Source: Armatimonadota bacterium
GTDB lineage: Bacteria > Armatimonadota > Zipacnadia > JAUWAU01
NCBI GenBank assembly: GCA_030601885.1
Contig: JAUWAU010000042.1
Location: 1 to 53,542, forward strand
Length of the DNA stretch: 53,542 nt
Direction of reading: 5' to 3'
The notes under the pieces are model-generated. The model made no database searches and was not told where the DNA came from. It was given only the letters and a program-made list of their open reading frames with translations. A program made the position numbers and the translations under genes. Positions 17,079 to 25,569 of the stretch are shown here, piece after piece; position 1 is the first letter of the stretch; every line of letters begins with the position of its first letter.

Positions 17079-19190
17079 CAGACGCCGGGCGGGCGAGGGG
17101 GCCGGGTGATCGAGGTAAATAACCTCAACCCGGAGGGCCCAGGCAGCCTGCGGGAAGCCGTCGCTGCGGAAGGGCCGCGCATCATTGTCTTTCGGGTGGG
17201 CGGCACGATTCCCATCCACGGAGGGCTGAGCATTCGGGAGCCGTTCGTGACCATCGCCGGGCAGACCGCCCCGGGGGACGGCATCTGCCTGCGGGGCGGG
17301 ACCCTATCGGTAGGGACGCACGACGTGGTCATTCGGCATCTCCGCGTGCGCGTGGGCGACAGCCCGCAGGGCGCCAATCCGGAGAACCGGGACTGCATCG
17401 ACATCTCTGGCGATGGCGAGCGCGTCTACAACGTGGTCATTGACCACTGCTCGTTCAGTTGGGGCCTCGACGAGAACGTCGCCACCTGGTACGGCCCCCG
17501 AGATGTCACCATCCAGTGGTGCATCACCAGCGAATCCCTGCTGGACAGCCTCCACCCGAAAGGCCCGCACGGCATGGGGATGATACTCGGCAGCCGGGAC
17601 AATACCGTCACCATCCACCACTGCCTCTTAGCGCACAACAACGACCGCAACGCCCTCATCGGCGACACCGGCGGCAACAAAGGGCCGTCCGTCTACGACT
17701 TCCGCAACAACGTCATCTACAACCACGGCCCGTGGAGCTGCACCAACATACGCGGCACGACCCACCTTAACTACGTGGGCAACTACATCAAGATGGGGCC
17801 CGACGGGCTGCCGGATGATCCGCGAGGCGTCCGCTTCGATGCGGCCGCGCGGCAGCTTTACTTCGTCCGGGACAACATCTGGCCGGGCCGACCGCAGGGC
17901 CAGGTGGACGATACGCTCGTGCTTGGCTCCGTGCTCGGGCCGGAGAGGACGCCTCCGCCGGATCACTTCATTTCGCCAACCCCGATCCCCGCACCGTCGG
18001 TGACGACCGAGTCTGCCGCGGACGCGTATGAATCCGTCCTGCGCTGCGCCGGCGCTACGCGTCCCGTGCGCGATGTCGTGGACGCCCGGATCGTTGAGGA
18101 GGTCCGTACGGAGACCGGGCGAATCATTGACACGCAAAACGACGTCGGCGGCTGGCCGGAGTATCGTGCCGCCGCACCGCCACCCGATGCCGACCACGAC
18201 GGCATGCCCGACGCCTGGGAACGACAGCACGGCCTGGCGGCAAACGATCCAGGTGACGGCCCCAAGGACCTTGACGGGGACGGCTACACCAATGTGGAGG
18301 AGTACCTGAACGGGACCGATCCCACCAAGAAGACGGCGGGCCAGGCGCTGCCACAGCGCGCGCCGCGCATGCAGCCAGGCAATGAGCATCTTCGCTTCGG
18401 AAAGGCCCGGGTTGTCTCCGAGCCGGCGGCCCTCGATCCGGCTGCGCGCCCGGCTTTCGTCCGGAAGGTGAGAGCATCAGGCAAGGAAGTCGCCGAGTAC
18501 CTGGGCATCAGGTTCGTGCCGATTGAGCCGGGCGAGTTCACCAGGGGCCAGATCAAGGTCACGCTGACGAGGCCCTTCGAGATGTCGGCCTGCGAGGTCA
18601 CACAAGGCCAGTGGACGGCGGTCAGGGGCACGAAGCCGTGGCTCGGCCGGGAGTACGCTCAAGACGCGCCGGAGAACGCCGCCAGCTACGTGAGCTGGGA
18701 CGACTGCCAGGAGTTCATCGCTCGGCTGAACGCCTGCGGCACGGGCAAGTACCGCCTGCCGACCGAGTCGGAGTCGGAGTACGCCTGTCGGGCGGGCTCG
18801 ACGTCTACCTCGGGATTCTGGTTCGATGAGGGTGCGATCGACCAGTTCGCCTGGTGTCTGGAGAACACGGTGCGCGCGGGGGAGAAGTACGCCCACCCGG
18901 TCGGCCGGAAGGCGCCGAATTCGTGGGGGCTGTTCGACATGGCCGGCAACGTGCACGAGTGGTGCCACGACTGGTACGAATACTGGTACTGGCGGCCGGA
19001 GCGGGGCGGTGCCGCGAAGATCGATCCGATGGGCGCCGAGCCGGGCTCCTACTACCGGGACTACCACATCCTGCGCGGCGGGAGCTTCTACTACCGACCG
19101 CGGCAGATCGTCACCTACCCGCGCTCGCACCACCGCCCCGGCTACCGGAACTTCGATGTCGGGCTTCGGCTGGTGCGGTCGGTGCAGTAA
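16959..19190 (+). CDS. secreted pectate lyase (PL1-like) fused to a non-catalytic FGE/sulfatase-modifying-factor-like module
   Basis: A 743-aa exported protein in three parts. Residues about 30-390 are a right-handed beta-helix of the pectate-lyase type ('FPGAEGFGSQTPGGRGG', 'HDVVIRHLRVRVGD', 'VVIDHCSFSWGLDENV'), expected to cleave polygalacturonate by beta-elimination with calcium. Residues about 410-445 hold two calcium-binding DxDxDG-type loops ('DADHDGMPDAWE', 'DLDGDGYTNVEEYLNGTDP'). Residues about 500-743 form an FGE-sulfatase fold ('MSACEVTQGQWTAV', 'YRLPTESESEYACRAG', 'WGLFDMAGNVHEWCHDW', 'LRGGSFYYRPRQ'). The catalytic Cys pair of true formylglycine-generating enzymes is absent: the segment after RGGS reads FYYRPRQ. 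The module therefore probably binds a ligand. The ATG is inside the duplicated 5' block. Confidence 0.88.
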   Translation: MSLLVAASRATIVLAVVTIIESGPAARAIPAFPGAEGFGSQTPGGRGGRVIEVNNLNPEGPGSLREAVAAEGPRIIVFRVGGTIPIHGGLSIREPFVTIAGQTAPGDGICLRGGTLSVGTHDVVIRHLRVRVGDSPQGANPENRDCIDISGDGERVYNVVIDHCSFSWGLDENVATWYGPRDVTIQWCITSESLLDSLHPKGPHGMGMILGSRDNTVTIHHCLLAHNNDRNALIGDTGGNKGPSVYDFRNNVIYNHGPWSCTNIRGTTHLNYVGNYIKMGPDGLPDDPRGVRFDAAARQLYFVRDNIWPGRPQGQVDDTLVLGSVLGPERTPPPDHFISPTPIPAPSVTTESAADAYESVLRCAGATRPVRDVVDARIVEEVRTETGRIIDTQNDVGGWPEYRAAAPPPDADHDGMPDAWERQHGLAANDPGDGPKDLDGDGYTNVEEYLNGTDPTKKTAGQALPQRAPRMQPGNEHLRFGKARVVSEPAALDPAARPAFVRKVRASGKEVAEYLGIRFVPIEPGEFTRGQIKVTLTRPFEMSACEVTQGQWTAVRGTKPWLGREYAQDAPENAASYVSWDDCQEFIARLNACGTGKYRLPTESESEYACRAGSTSTSGFWFDEGAIDQFAWCLENTVRAGEKYAHPVGRKAPNSWGLFDMAGNVHEWCHDWYEYWYWRPERGGAAKIDPMGAEPGSYYRDYHILRGGSFYYRPRQIVTYPRSHHRPGYRNFDVGLRLVRSVQ

Positions 19191-19252
19191 TGCACGTGTT
19201 GGCACAAGGGCCAGTGGCCCCGTGGATTTCTCTTGAGGGAGACGATGTGAGA

Positions 19253-21382
19253 ATGAACCGGTTCGTTATGACGATCGCCGTCGCGGCTATCGCCCTTGCT
19301 GGGATGGTGCGCCTGGGCGCGGCGGAGACGACGCGCTTCCAGGACCCGCACCCGGAGGGCAACGTGATTGAGTACTGGCGCCTGACGCACGATCCCGTCA
19401 TTCGGGATCACGCCAACTACCACAACACCAACTGCTGGAGCCCGGACGGTCGCTACGTGTGCTACACGCGTTGGGTCAAGGGCGCCTCCAAGGGCGACGC
19501 GGAGGTGTACGTGTACGATTCGCACGAGGGTCGGCCCGTCCTCATTGACAAGGGCCTCAGTCCCCGCTGGGCCAAGCAGCACAATTGGCTCATCTACGTG
19601 CACTACGATCCCGAGGGCGGCGACCCGTGGGAGAAGGGCACGCAGATTCTTCGCCGCGACTTCGCCACCGGCAAGACGGACTTGATCACCCACGGCATGG
19701 AGTTCCTCGGCTCCACGGACAGCGAGGATCGCTGGATCTACGGCAACCAACGGCTGCGCTATCTCCCCGGCAAACAGTGGCACACGGCGCGGGCGCGCCT
19801 GCAGCCGGACTCCAAGCTCGAGGTCATCTACGAGAACAAGAGGGCTCGCCGCCCACTGTGCAACCCGCGGCATCCGGTCATCAGCGAGCGCGCCAAGCAG
19901 GAGAAGATGTTCGGCTCGAGCCGAGTGTGGCTCGACCTGGATGGCTCCAACGAGCGTATCGGGGTGGCGACGGTCCAATCGGGGCACATTTCCTGGTCGG
20001 GCGACGGCGAGTATCAACTCGTCGGCAACTACCAGGCGCGCGGGCGCAAGTGGAATGAGCCCTACCCGAGCGACGTGCATCTGCTGGCCAACACCCACTT
20101 CGGCGACATCAGCCCCTGCGGCAGGAGCGGCCGCTGGATCTGCGGCGACTACGCGGTAGCCGATCTGCGCTCGGGCGACGGCCACAGCCTGCCCCGGCCG
20201 CCGTCCGTGATGTGCTTTCCCGAGGGTACCGGCGATGCGTCCGACTCCTACGATGCCGACCCCAAGGGCAGCCCCGATGGCACGAAGATCTGCTTCGTGT
20301 CGAACTATGACTTCCAGGACGAGCCCTTCGCCCAGATCCTGGAGACGGTCACCGAGGAGGACAGCCTTCCGGTGACGACCACCGAGGGGTTTCCGGACTC
20401 GGGCGACATCAATGTTCTTGGCGAGGTCGTGGGCTATGCGTCCAAGACGCCGACTTCCTTCGAGGGCCTGGAGCGACACAAGTACGGCAGCGGCGGGTAT
20501 CCCTTCCTGAAGAAGAACTGGTATGCTACCCTCTTCTCGGCCCTGCGGATGACGCCCGACGAGCGGAAGCGCGCGGCCGATCCGTTCCCCTGGCTCGTCG
20601 AGGGGCTGGGCGGGGACATGGACCACCCGCTCATGTGGCAGCGGCAGACCGATCTCTACGTGAGCGTCATCCGCCGGCCCGATCCGCCGCACCTGCGAAT
20701 GGCCGACGGTGGCGCTCAGCTCATCCCGGGCGAGAATCACTGGGAGACCTTCGGCTACTATCTCGAGCGCGATGGCGTGCGCGTCAACGAGAAGCCGGCC
20801 CGCCCCGGCACGACGATGAATCTGACGAACGCGGGCACGTACCAGGCAGTGGCCGTAGAGTGGAGCGGACTTGCGGGGAAGAAAAGCCTGCCGCTGAAGC
20901 TGAGCCAACCGGCGACTCTCACGGTACTGGCCGAGAATCCGACGGACTTCTCCTGGACGAGGCGCGTGTGGGTCGTCGGAGATAGCGAGGTGTCCGAGGA
21001 GAGGGCACTAACAGCGCCCCAAGCCACCTGCGAGACGCGGCATCTGTACGATGGGGTGATCCGTCGGGAACGTTCCGAGAACGGCGTCATCGTCGCGGCC
21101 GAGGACGTGAATGCGGACGGCTATCCGACGCGCCGGCTTGTCTTCGCTGACGGGAAGCTGACAGCGCGCGAGTACTGGCGGGCGGACGGCAAGCGCATCA
21201 GCCTGGAGAACTTCGCGGCCGACGGCTCGAAGACCGAGGAGATCCGCTGGGACCTCCGATACGATCCGCCGACCGAGAGCGATCGCTGGCTCTACGACCA
21301 CGGCGTGCCCGTGAAGCGTGTCCTCAAAGGCGGGCGCGAGGTGTACGAGAAACAGGGCGAGGATTGGGTGAAGACGAAGTAG
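19253..21382 (+). CDS. secreted TolB/PD40-type beta-propeller protein
   Basis: A 709-aa exported protein. A signal peptide (MNRFVMTIAVAAIALAG) is followed by propeller blades ('HNTNCWSPDGRYVCYTRW', 'SPDGTKICFVSNYDF') up to about residue 390. A beta-sandwich region follows ('GTTMNLTNAGTYQAVAVEW'). The tail (about 590-709) has repeated short strands such as 'YPTRRLVFADGKLTAREYW', resembling MORN/YwqK-type repeats. A conserved His-rich opening ('RDHANYHNTNCW') could be a metal site, but this is a guess. GAGGGAG lies before both GTG 19247 and ATG 19253; the ATG is preferred. It begins 62 bp after the pectate lyase and is probably in the same transcript. It resembles other 'oligogalacturonate lyase-like' propellers only in fold. 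Confidence 0.75.
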   Translation: MNRFVMTIAVAAIALAGMVRLGAAETTRFQDPHPEGNVIEYWRLTHDPVIRDHANYHNTNCWSPDGRYVCYTRWVKGASKGDAEVYVYDSHEGRPVLIDKGLSPRWAKQHNWLIYVHYDPEGGDPWEKGTQILRRDFATGKTDLITHGMEFLGSTDSEDRWIYGNQRLRYLPGKQWHTARARLQPDSKLEVIYENKRARRPLCNPRHPVISERAKQEKMFGSSRVWLDLDGSNERIGVATVQSGHISWSGDGEYQLVGNYQARGRKWNEPYPSDVHLLANTHFGDISPCGRSGRWICGDYAVADLRSGDGHSLPRPPSVMCFPEGTGDASDSYDADPKGSPDGTKICFVSNYDFQDEPFAQILETVTEEDSLPVTTTEGFPDSGDINVLGEVVGYASKTPTSFEGLERHKYGSGGYPFLKKNWYATLFSALRMTPDERKRAADPFPWLVEGLGGDMDHPLMWQRQTDLYVSVIRRPDPPHLRMADGGAQLIPGENHWETFGYYLERDGVRVNEKPARPGTTMNLTNAGTYQAVAVEWSGLAGKKSLPLKLSQPATLTVLAENPTDFSWTRRVWVVGDSEVSEERALTAPQATCETRHLYDGVIRRERSENGVIVAAEDVNADGYPTRRLVFADGKLTAREYWRADGKRISLENFAADGSKTEEIRWDLRYDPPTESDRWLYDHGVPVKRVLKGGREVYEKQGEDWVKTK

Positions 21383-21418
21383 TCGCTGCCGGGAGTTGAC
21401 GATCGGAGGAGATTCGCG

Positions 21419-22429
21419 ATGTATGAGCCTCTTCGCGAGTTGATGGCGGTCGTGGTGGCGCTCGTGTTTGCGGCCGCGTGCTTTGCCGCGAATGGGTCCG
21501 TCAGGGCAGAGCTCGTGGAAGTTAAGAAGATCTGGGACAAGGCGCCGCATAACGCCTTCACCGACCTGGTCCGCTTCAAGGGCCAGTGGTACTGCTGCTT
21601 TCGCGAGGGCGAGAAGCACGTCTCACCGGACGGCGCCCTGCGGGTGATCGCTTCGCCTGACGGCGTGGAATGGACGTCGGTCGCCCTGATGATCTCGGAG
21701 ACCGCCGACCTTCGCGACGCGAAGCTCACCATCACGCCCGACAACCGCTTGATGCTCAGCGGCGCGGCGGCGCTGCACGAGCCAACCCCCGTCCACCATC
21801 AGACCATGGCCTGGTTCTCAGCCGACGGGCGACAGTGGGGCGAGCCAGTCAACATCGGCGAGCCGAACCTGTGGCTGTGGCGCGTCACCTGGCACAAGGC
21901 TGCGGCCTACGGCATCGGTTATGGGGCCCTCGGCGACGCGAGGCTGATCCGGCTGTACAGGAGCGAGGACGGCCGGGCTTTTGACACGTGGGTGGAGCAC
22001 CTCTTCGACGTCGGCCGCCCCAGTGAGACGTCGCTCCTGTTCCTGGATGATGACACGTGCCTGTGTCTGCTGCGTCGCGACGGCGAGCCCAACACGGCTC
22101 AGTTGGGCATCTCGAAGCCGCCCTACCGGGAGTGGGCGTGGAAGGACCTGGGAGTGCGCATCGGCGGGCCCCACCTGATCCAACTGCCCGACGGACGCTT
22201 CGTCGCCGCCGGCCGCAGCTACGAGGGCGGCGCGCGCACCAGGCTATGGTGGCTCGACCCGGAGGCTGGCAGCCTCGAGGAGATCCTCACGTTGCCATCC
22301 GGCGGCGACACCAGCTACCCGGGCCTCGTGCTGCACGACGGCTTGCTCTGGGTCAGCTACTACGCCTCGCACGAGGGCAAAACCAGCATCTACCTGGCCA
22401 AGGTCAAGCTGCCGCCACCTGCGGGGTAG
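21419..22429 (+). CDS. secreted sialidase-fold (exo-alpha-sialidase-like) protein
   Basis: A 336-aa protein with a signal peptide (to about residue 30) and a six-bladed propeller of the sialidase superfamily. The opening pattern 'HNAFTDLVRFKGQWYCCFRE' and 'HVSPDGALRVIASPDGVEW' is typical of exo-alpha-sialidase-like proteins in polysaccharide clusters of planctomycete-type genomes. I cannot confirm the arginine triad or nucleophilic Tyr, so the true substrate may be another sugar. ATG 21419 has GGAGGAG at 8 nt and lies 36 bp after the propeller gene, pointing to one operon with 16959-21382. Transcription converges with the heparinase-like gene. Confidence 0.8.
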   Translation: MYEPLRELMAVVVALVFAAACFAANGSVRAELVEVKKIWDKAPHNAFTDLVRFKGQWYCCFREGEKHVSPDGALRVIASPDGVEWTSVALMISETADLRDAKLTITPDNRLMLSGAAALHEPTPVHHQTMAWFSADGRQWGEPVNIGEPNLWLWRVTWHKAAAYGIGYGALGDARLIRLYRSEDGRAFDTWVEHLFDVGRPSETSLLFLDDDTCLCLLRRDGEPNTAQLGISKPPYREWAWKDLGVRIGGPHLIQLPDGRFVAAGRSYEGGARTRLWWLDPEAGSLEEILTLPSGGDTSYPGLVLHDGLLWVSYYASHEGKTSIYLAKVKLPPPAG

Positions 22430-22464
22430 TCGCCGGCGTCCACGCAGGACGCACGGGTTGACCC

Positions 22465-22632
22465 CGGCCATTCCGGACCGTGAGCACCTGGCCTGTGTGG
22501 CACAGGCTGCCAGCCTGTGTGGCGCAGACGGCCAGCCTGCGATCTGCCAGGCAGGCTGCCTGGCCCACACTATTGGCCGATCGCGATCCTCACCGCATCC
22601 ACCACGCGGCCATTCCGGACCGTCAGCACCTG
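22465..22632. repeat. palindromic repeats flanked by a 26-bp direct duplication
   Basis: A 26-bp sequence beginning CGGCCATTCCGGACCGT occurs at 22465-22490 and again, with one mismatch, at 22607-22632, where it is part of the heparinase-like coding end. Between them are overlapping palindromes at about 22490-22570 built on CAGGCTG and CAGCCTG. The pattern suggests a repeat insertion that duplicated the 3' edge of the gene. Confidence 0.75.
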
Positions 22633-25569
22633 CAGATCGCGACCCGGCTCGCCGATGCGCTCCCCACCCATGCCGGCGAGGTCCGGGCTCAGAACGACGC
22701 TGCGCTCGGCGGCTTCGCCAATCGCGATGCCACCCAGCACGGGCCTCACGGGCAGCGGCTCGACGCCGGCAGTGAGCAGTTGCTGCACGACGACGAAGGT
22801 GGCCGCGTCGCCGTCGCGGCGCAGCACGAGTGTGCCCATCCGCTCGCGACCCGGGATACCGGGCGCGCTGACCTGGATGATCTCGCAGCCCTCGGCGCCG
22901 ATGCCGGTGAGATGCACCCGGGCGCCCTCGGGCTCCGGCAGCGCCCACGTCGCCTGCCAGGACCCGTTGGGGTCCGGTGAGATGCGCCGCACCACCTCCA
23001 TGTATCTATATCCGGGCTGCTCGCCGAGCATCCCGTCTGCCGCCTGCCCCGACGGCGTGACCGTCAGCTCGCCGGCGCAGCGGAGGATGTAGTCTATCGT
23101 CGTCTGCTCCGGCGCCTCGACGCGGAAGATGTCGGCCAGATAGCCGGGCCCCAGCACCACGGTTCGCCGCAGCACAGCGTTCTCGTATGCCCCGCGGCTT
23201 TCGGCCACGGCCGCCTGGATCGGGCCCTCGCCTCGGAAGGCCAGGCATTCGCCGGTGGTGCGCGCTTGTGTAGCGCCGCCCAGCGTGACGGTGTTGTGCC
23301 CGGGAGTGGTCTTGTAGTAGCCGCGGTGCAGCGCAGTTCCGTACCCCGGGTTGCCCAGGTCGGGCATCAGCGTCCGTCCGAGCCCGTAGAGGATGATCTC
23401 CAGCTTGTCCGGATGCCCGTGCCCGCCCCCATGCTCGCCGTAGCGCAGCAACACCCAGCGCGCATCATCGCCCGCGCCGTCTCGCAAGATCGCTACGCCG
23501 GTGCCCGTTAAGTTAGCACTCGCGACCCCGGGCGCCGGGGCCTCAGACGGCAGCTCCTCGCCATAGTCGAGCGCTGCACGCGAGGTGCGCTTCGCCCCGG
23601 CCGCATACAGGTAGGCGAGCACGCCGGCGAACTCCCTGTCGCCGTACCAGCCAAGGGCGCGTTCGATCTGGTCCGTGCCGATGCGGCGCGTGCTGTAGCC
23701 CTGGTCGCTCAACGACGGCGGAACGAGGTTCGGCTGCGACATGCGCAGCGGCAGCAGGAACATCCGCTTGATCTTCTCGTCCTTGTAGAGGTCGAGCCCG
23801 TTGTGCCGCGCCACCTCGCAGTGCGTCGTCAATGCGCTCAGCGTATAGTTGTGGTAGCCGAGCGAGCGCTCGTACCACATGCCGTCGTCCAGGATCCCCT
23901 GCTTCACCTGCTCGTAGAATCCGTACTGGCCCTCGAGCGATTTCTCGATGAGCAGATCGTCGCCGAGCAGGTACCCGGCGGCGGCATAGCAGGCGTTGTG
24001 CCAGCATTGGATGTTGTGGATGCGGAAGGTGTAGGGAAAGCGGTCGTACGTGTCGGGGCGGATGAACTCGTTCTCGATGACGGCCCGCTCCTCGTCGGTG
24101 AGCGCGTTGTAGAGCAGATCGTAGGCGCGCATGACTCTGAGCAGCCACGTGCATTCCGACAGCGACTGCGCCATGATGCGCCCCCTGCCTGCCGGGCCGC
24201 GGTTGAGGGGCAGCGCCGGATAGAGGCGCGCGTAGTCCATCAGGATCTCGGCCCCGCGCCGGGCGTACTTCTCCTCGCCCGTGATGGCGTACGTGAGGCC
24301 CAGGTTGGCCGCCGCGTTGGCGAACCGACCGTGGATGGTAGAGATCCACACGCGGTCCAGTTTCTCGCCCGTGCGATAGGCCTCGCAGGTGGGGCAGAAG
24401 TGCTCGTGCGGCTTGGTCTCGTCGAACCGCAGCCGAGCGCCGCACTCCTGGCAGTAGTAGTCGTGGCTCCAGCCGCCGCCCTCCTGGGGCGGGTGATCGG
24501 TGCGCTCCAGCCAGGCGTCGGCCTTCCGGCGGGCGCCGGCGAATATCTCCGCGGCCCAGGGATACTTCGCGATGCGGCGCTTCATGGCTTCGATCTCGTC
24601 GGGGCTGTAGAACAGGTGCGGGTGCACGGGCGCCTCCTGTTTGACCCGTATTGTATGGGGTCTCGTGGTGAGCTTTCGCTCACCGGCCTCGGCAGAGAGA
24701 CGGCACTCGACGCGACCAGGCTCCTGCGGCTCCACTAACCCAACGTAGCGCGTACCGGGGACACCCTCTCCCGCCTGCCCGGAGCGCCTCATCGGCAGGG
24801 CGCGCCACTCCGTGTCCCCCGCACGGCGGATCTCCAGCGTCACTCGGGGCTCCGCGTCCGCCGCGACGACATCGGCCACCAGCGCGAAGATGCGCCCGCT
24901 ATACAGCGACGCGGGCCAGCCGATGGGCTCCGCCAGCAACTCGACGACGCTGATGCTGACGTTGTCGAATCGCGCCCACTCCTCCGTACCCTCGTGCCAG
25001 GTGCTCCAGGCCAGGCAGAGAACGATCTCCTGCCCCGCATAGGGCGCCAGCGCGAGGTGGCTGTTGCTGAGAATGGCCTCCTGGTGTGCCCACGTCGTGA
25101 CGTCCTTTCCCTGGCGCACGAGTTGCTGACTGAACAGCGCATCCGGCGCGTCCGCGAACTTCGCCTCCGTCGGCAGTGAATCCCACGCCTCCACCGTGTA
25201 GGCCCGTACGTCGATCATGCCACTCCGGTCTTCGGCGGCGCAGTAGGTCTGGTAATCGAACGCGGCCTTCAGCGGAGGTGTCTTCGCCGGCAGGCGCACC
25301 CGCTGCCCGATGAGCACGGTGCCGGCGGCGTTGTCGTCGTCGTCGATGCCGAGGTGCCGCCCATGCGGCCGCTTCCCATCGCGCACGGCCACCGTCCACT
25401 TGGGCAAGCCCTCGGTGCTGGGTTTGTCGAGGTAGCGGATCTCCCACACGCCCTCTGGCTCGCCATCGAAAGAGCCGTCGCGAATCAACTCGACCTCAGC
25501 GCCGGCGTATGCCCCGGCTGCGAGGAGTACGCAGAGAGCGAAACTGAATCGAGTGAACATGCTTTTCAC
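22570..25569 (-). CDS. secreted heparinase II/III-like polysaccharide lyase
   Basis: A 999-aa exported protein. A signal peptide and an N-terminal beta-sandwich (to about 200) are followed by an (alpha/alpha) toroid ('NIQCWHNACYAAAGYLLG', 'MWYERSLGYHNYTLSAL') and then the heparinase II/III beta-sandwich ('GEHGGGHGHPDKLEI', 'HNTVTLGGATQ'). The Asn-His of 'IHNIQCWHN' and the Tyr of 'GYHNYT' fit known catalytic positions of alginate/heparin-type lyases. A four-Cys zinc-ribbon-like insert lies before the toroid ('YYCQECGARL', 'HFCPTCEAY'). GTG 25569 overlaps the upstream stop by 4 bp; ATG 25560, with an AAAGGTG site, is an alternative. Substrate is likely a uronate-containing polysaccharide. Confidence 0.85.
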   Translation of the reverse strand: MKSMFTRFSFALCVLLAAGAYAGAEVELIRDGSFDGEPEGVWEIRYLDKPSTEGLPKWTVAVRDGKRPHGRHLGIDDDDNAAGTVLIGQRVRLPAKTPPLKAAFDYQTYCAAEDRSGMIDVRAYTVEAWDSLPTEAKFADAPDALFSQQLVRQGKDVTTWAHQEAILSNSHLALAPYAGQEIVLCLAWSTWHEGTEEWARFDNVSISVVELLAEPIGWPASLYSGRIFALVADVVAADAEPRVTLEIRRAGDTEWRALPMRRSGQAGEGVPGTRYVGLVEPQEPGRVECRLSAEAGERKLTTRPHTIRVKQEAPVHPHLFYSPDEIEAMKRRIAKYPWAAEIFAGARRKADAWLERTDHPPQEGGGWSHDYYCQECGARLRFDETKPHEHFCPTCEAYRTGEKLDRVWISTIHGRFANAAANLGLTYAITGEEKYARRGAEILMDYARLYPALPLNRGPAGRGRIMAQSLSECTWLLRVMRAYDLLYNALTDEERAVIENEFIRPDTYDRFPYTFRIHNIQCWHNACYAAAGYLLGDDLLIEKSLEGQYGFYEQVKQGILDDGMWYERSLGYHNYTLSALTTHCEVARHNGLDLYKDEKIKRMFLLPLRMSQPNLVPPSLSDQGYSTRRIGTDQIERALGWYGDREFAGVLAYLYAAGAKRTSRAALDYGEELPSEAPAPGVASANLTGTGVAILRDGAGDDARWVLLRYGEHGGGHGHPDKLEIILYGLGRTLMPDLGNPGYGTALHRGYYKTTPGHNTVTLGGATQARTTGECLAFRGEGPIQAAVAESRGAYENAVLRRTVVLGPGYLADIFRVEAPEQTTIDYILRCAGELTVTPSGQAADGMLGEQPGYRYMEVVRRISPDPNGSWQATWALPEPEGARVHLTGIGAEGCEIIQVSAPGIPGRERMGTLVLRRDGDAATFVVVQQLLTAGVEPLPVRPVLGGIAIGEAAERSVVLSPDLAGMGGERIGEPGRDLQVLTVRNGRVVDAVRIAIGQ

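Noticed and set aside
19142..20908. 588-aa minus-strand protein
   Set aside because: Antisense shadow of the well-supported propeller gene at 19253-21382, with no start signal or recognisable domain.
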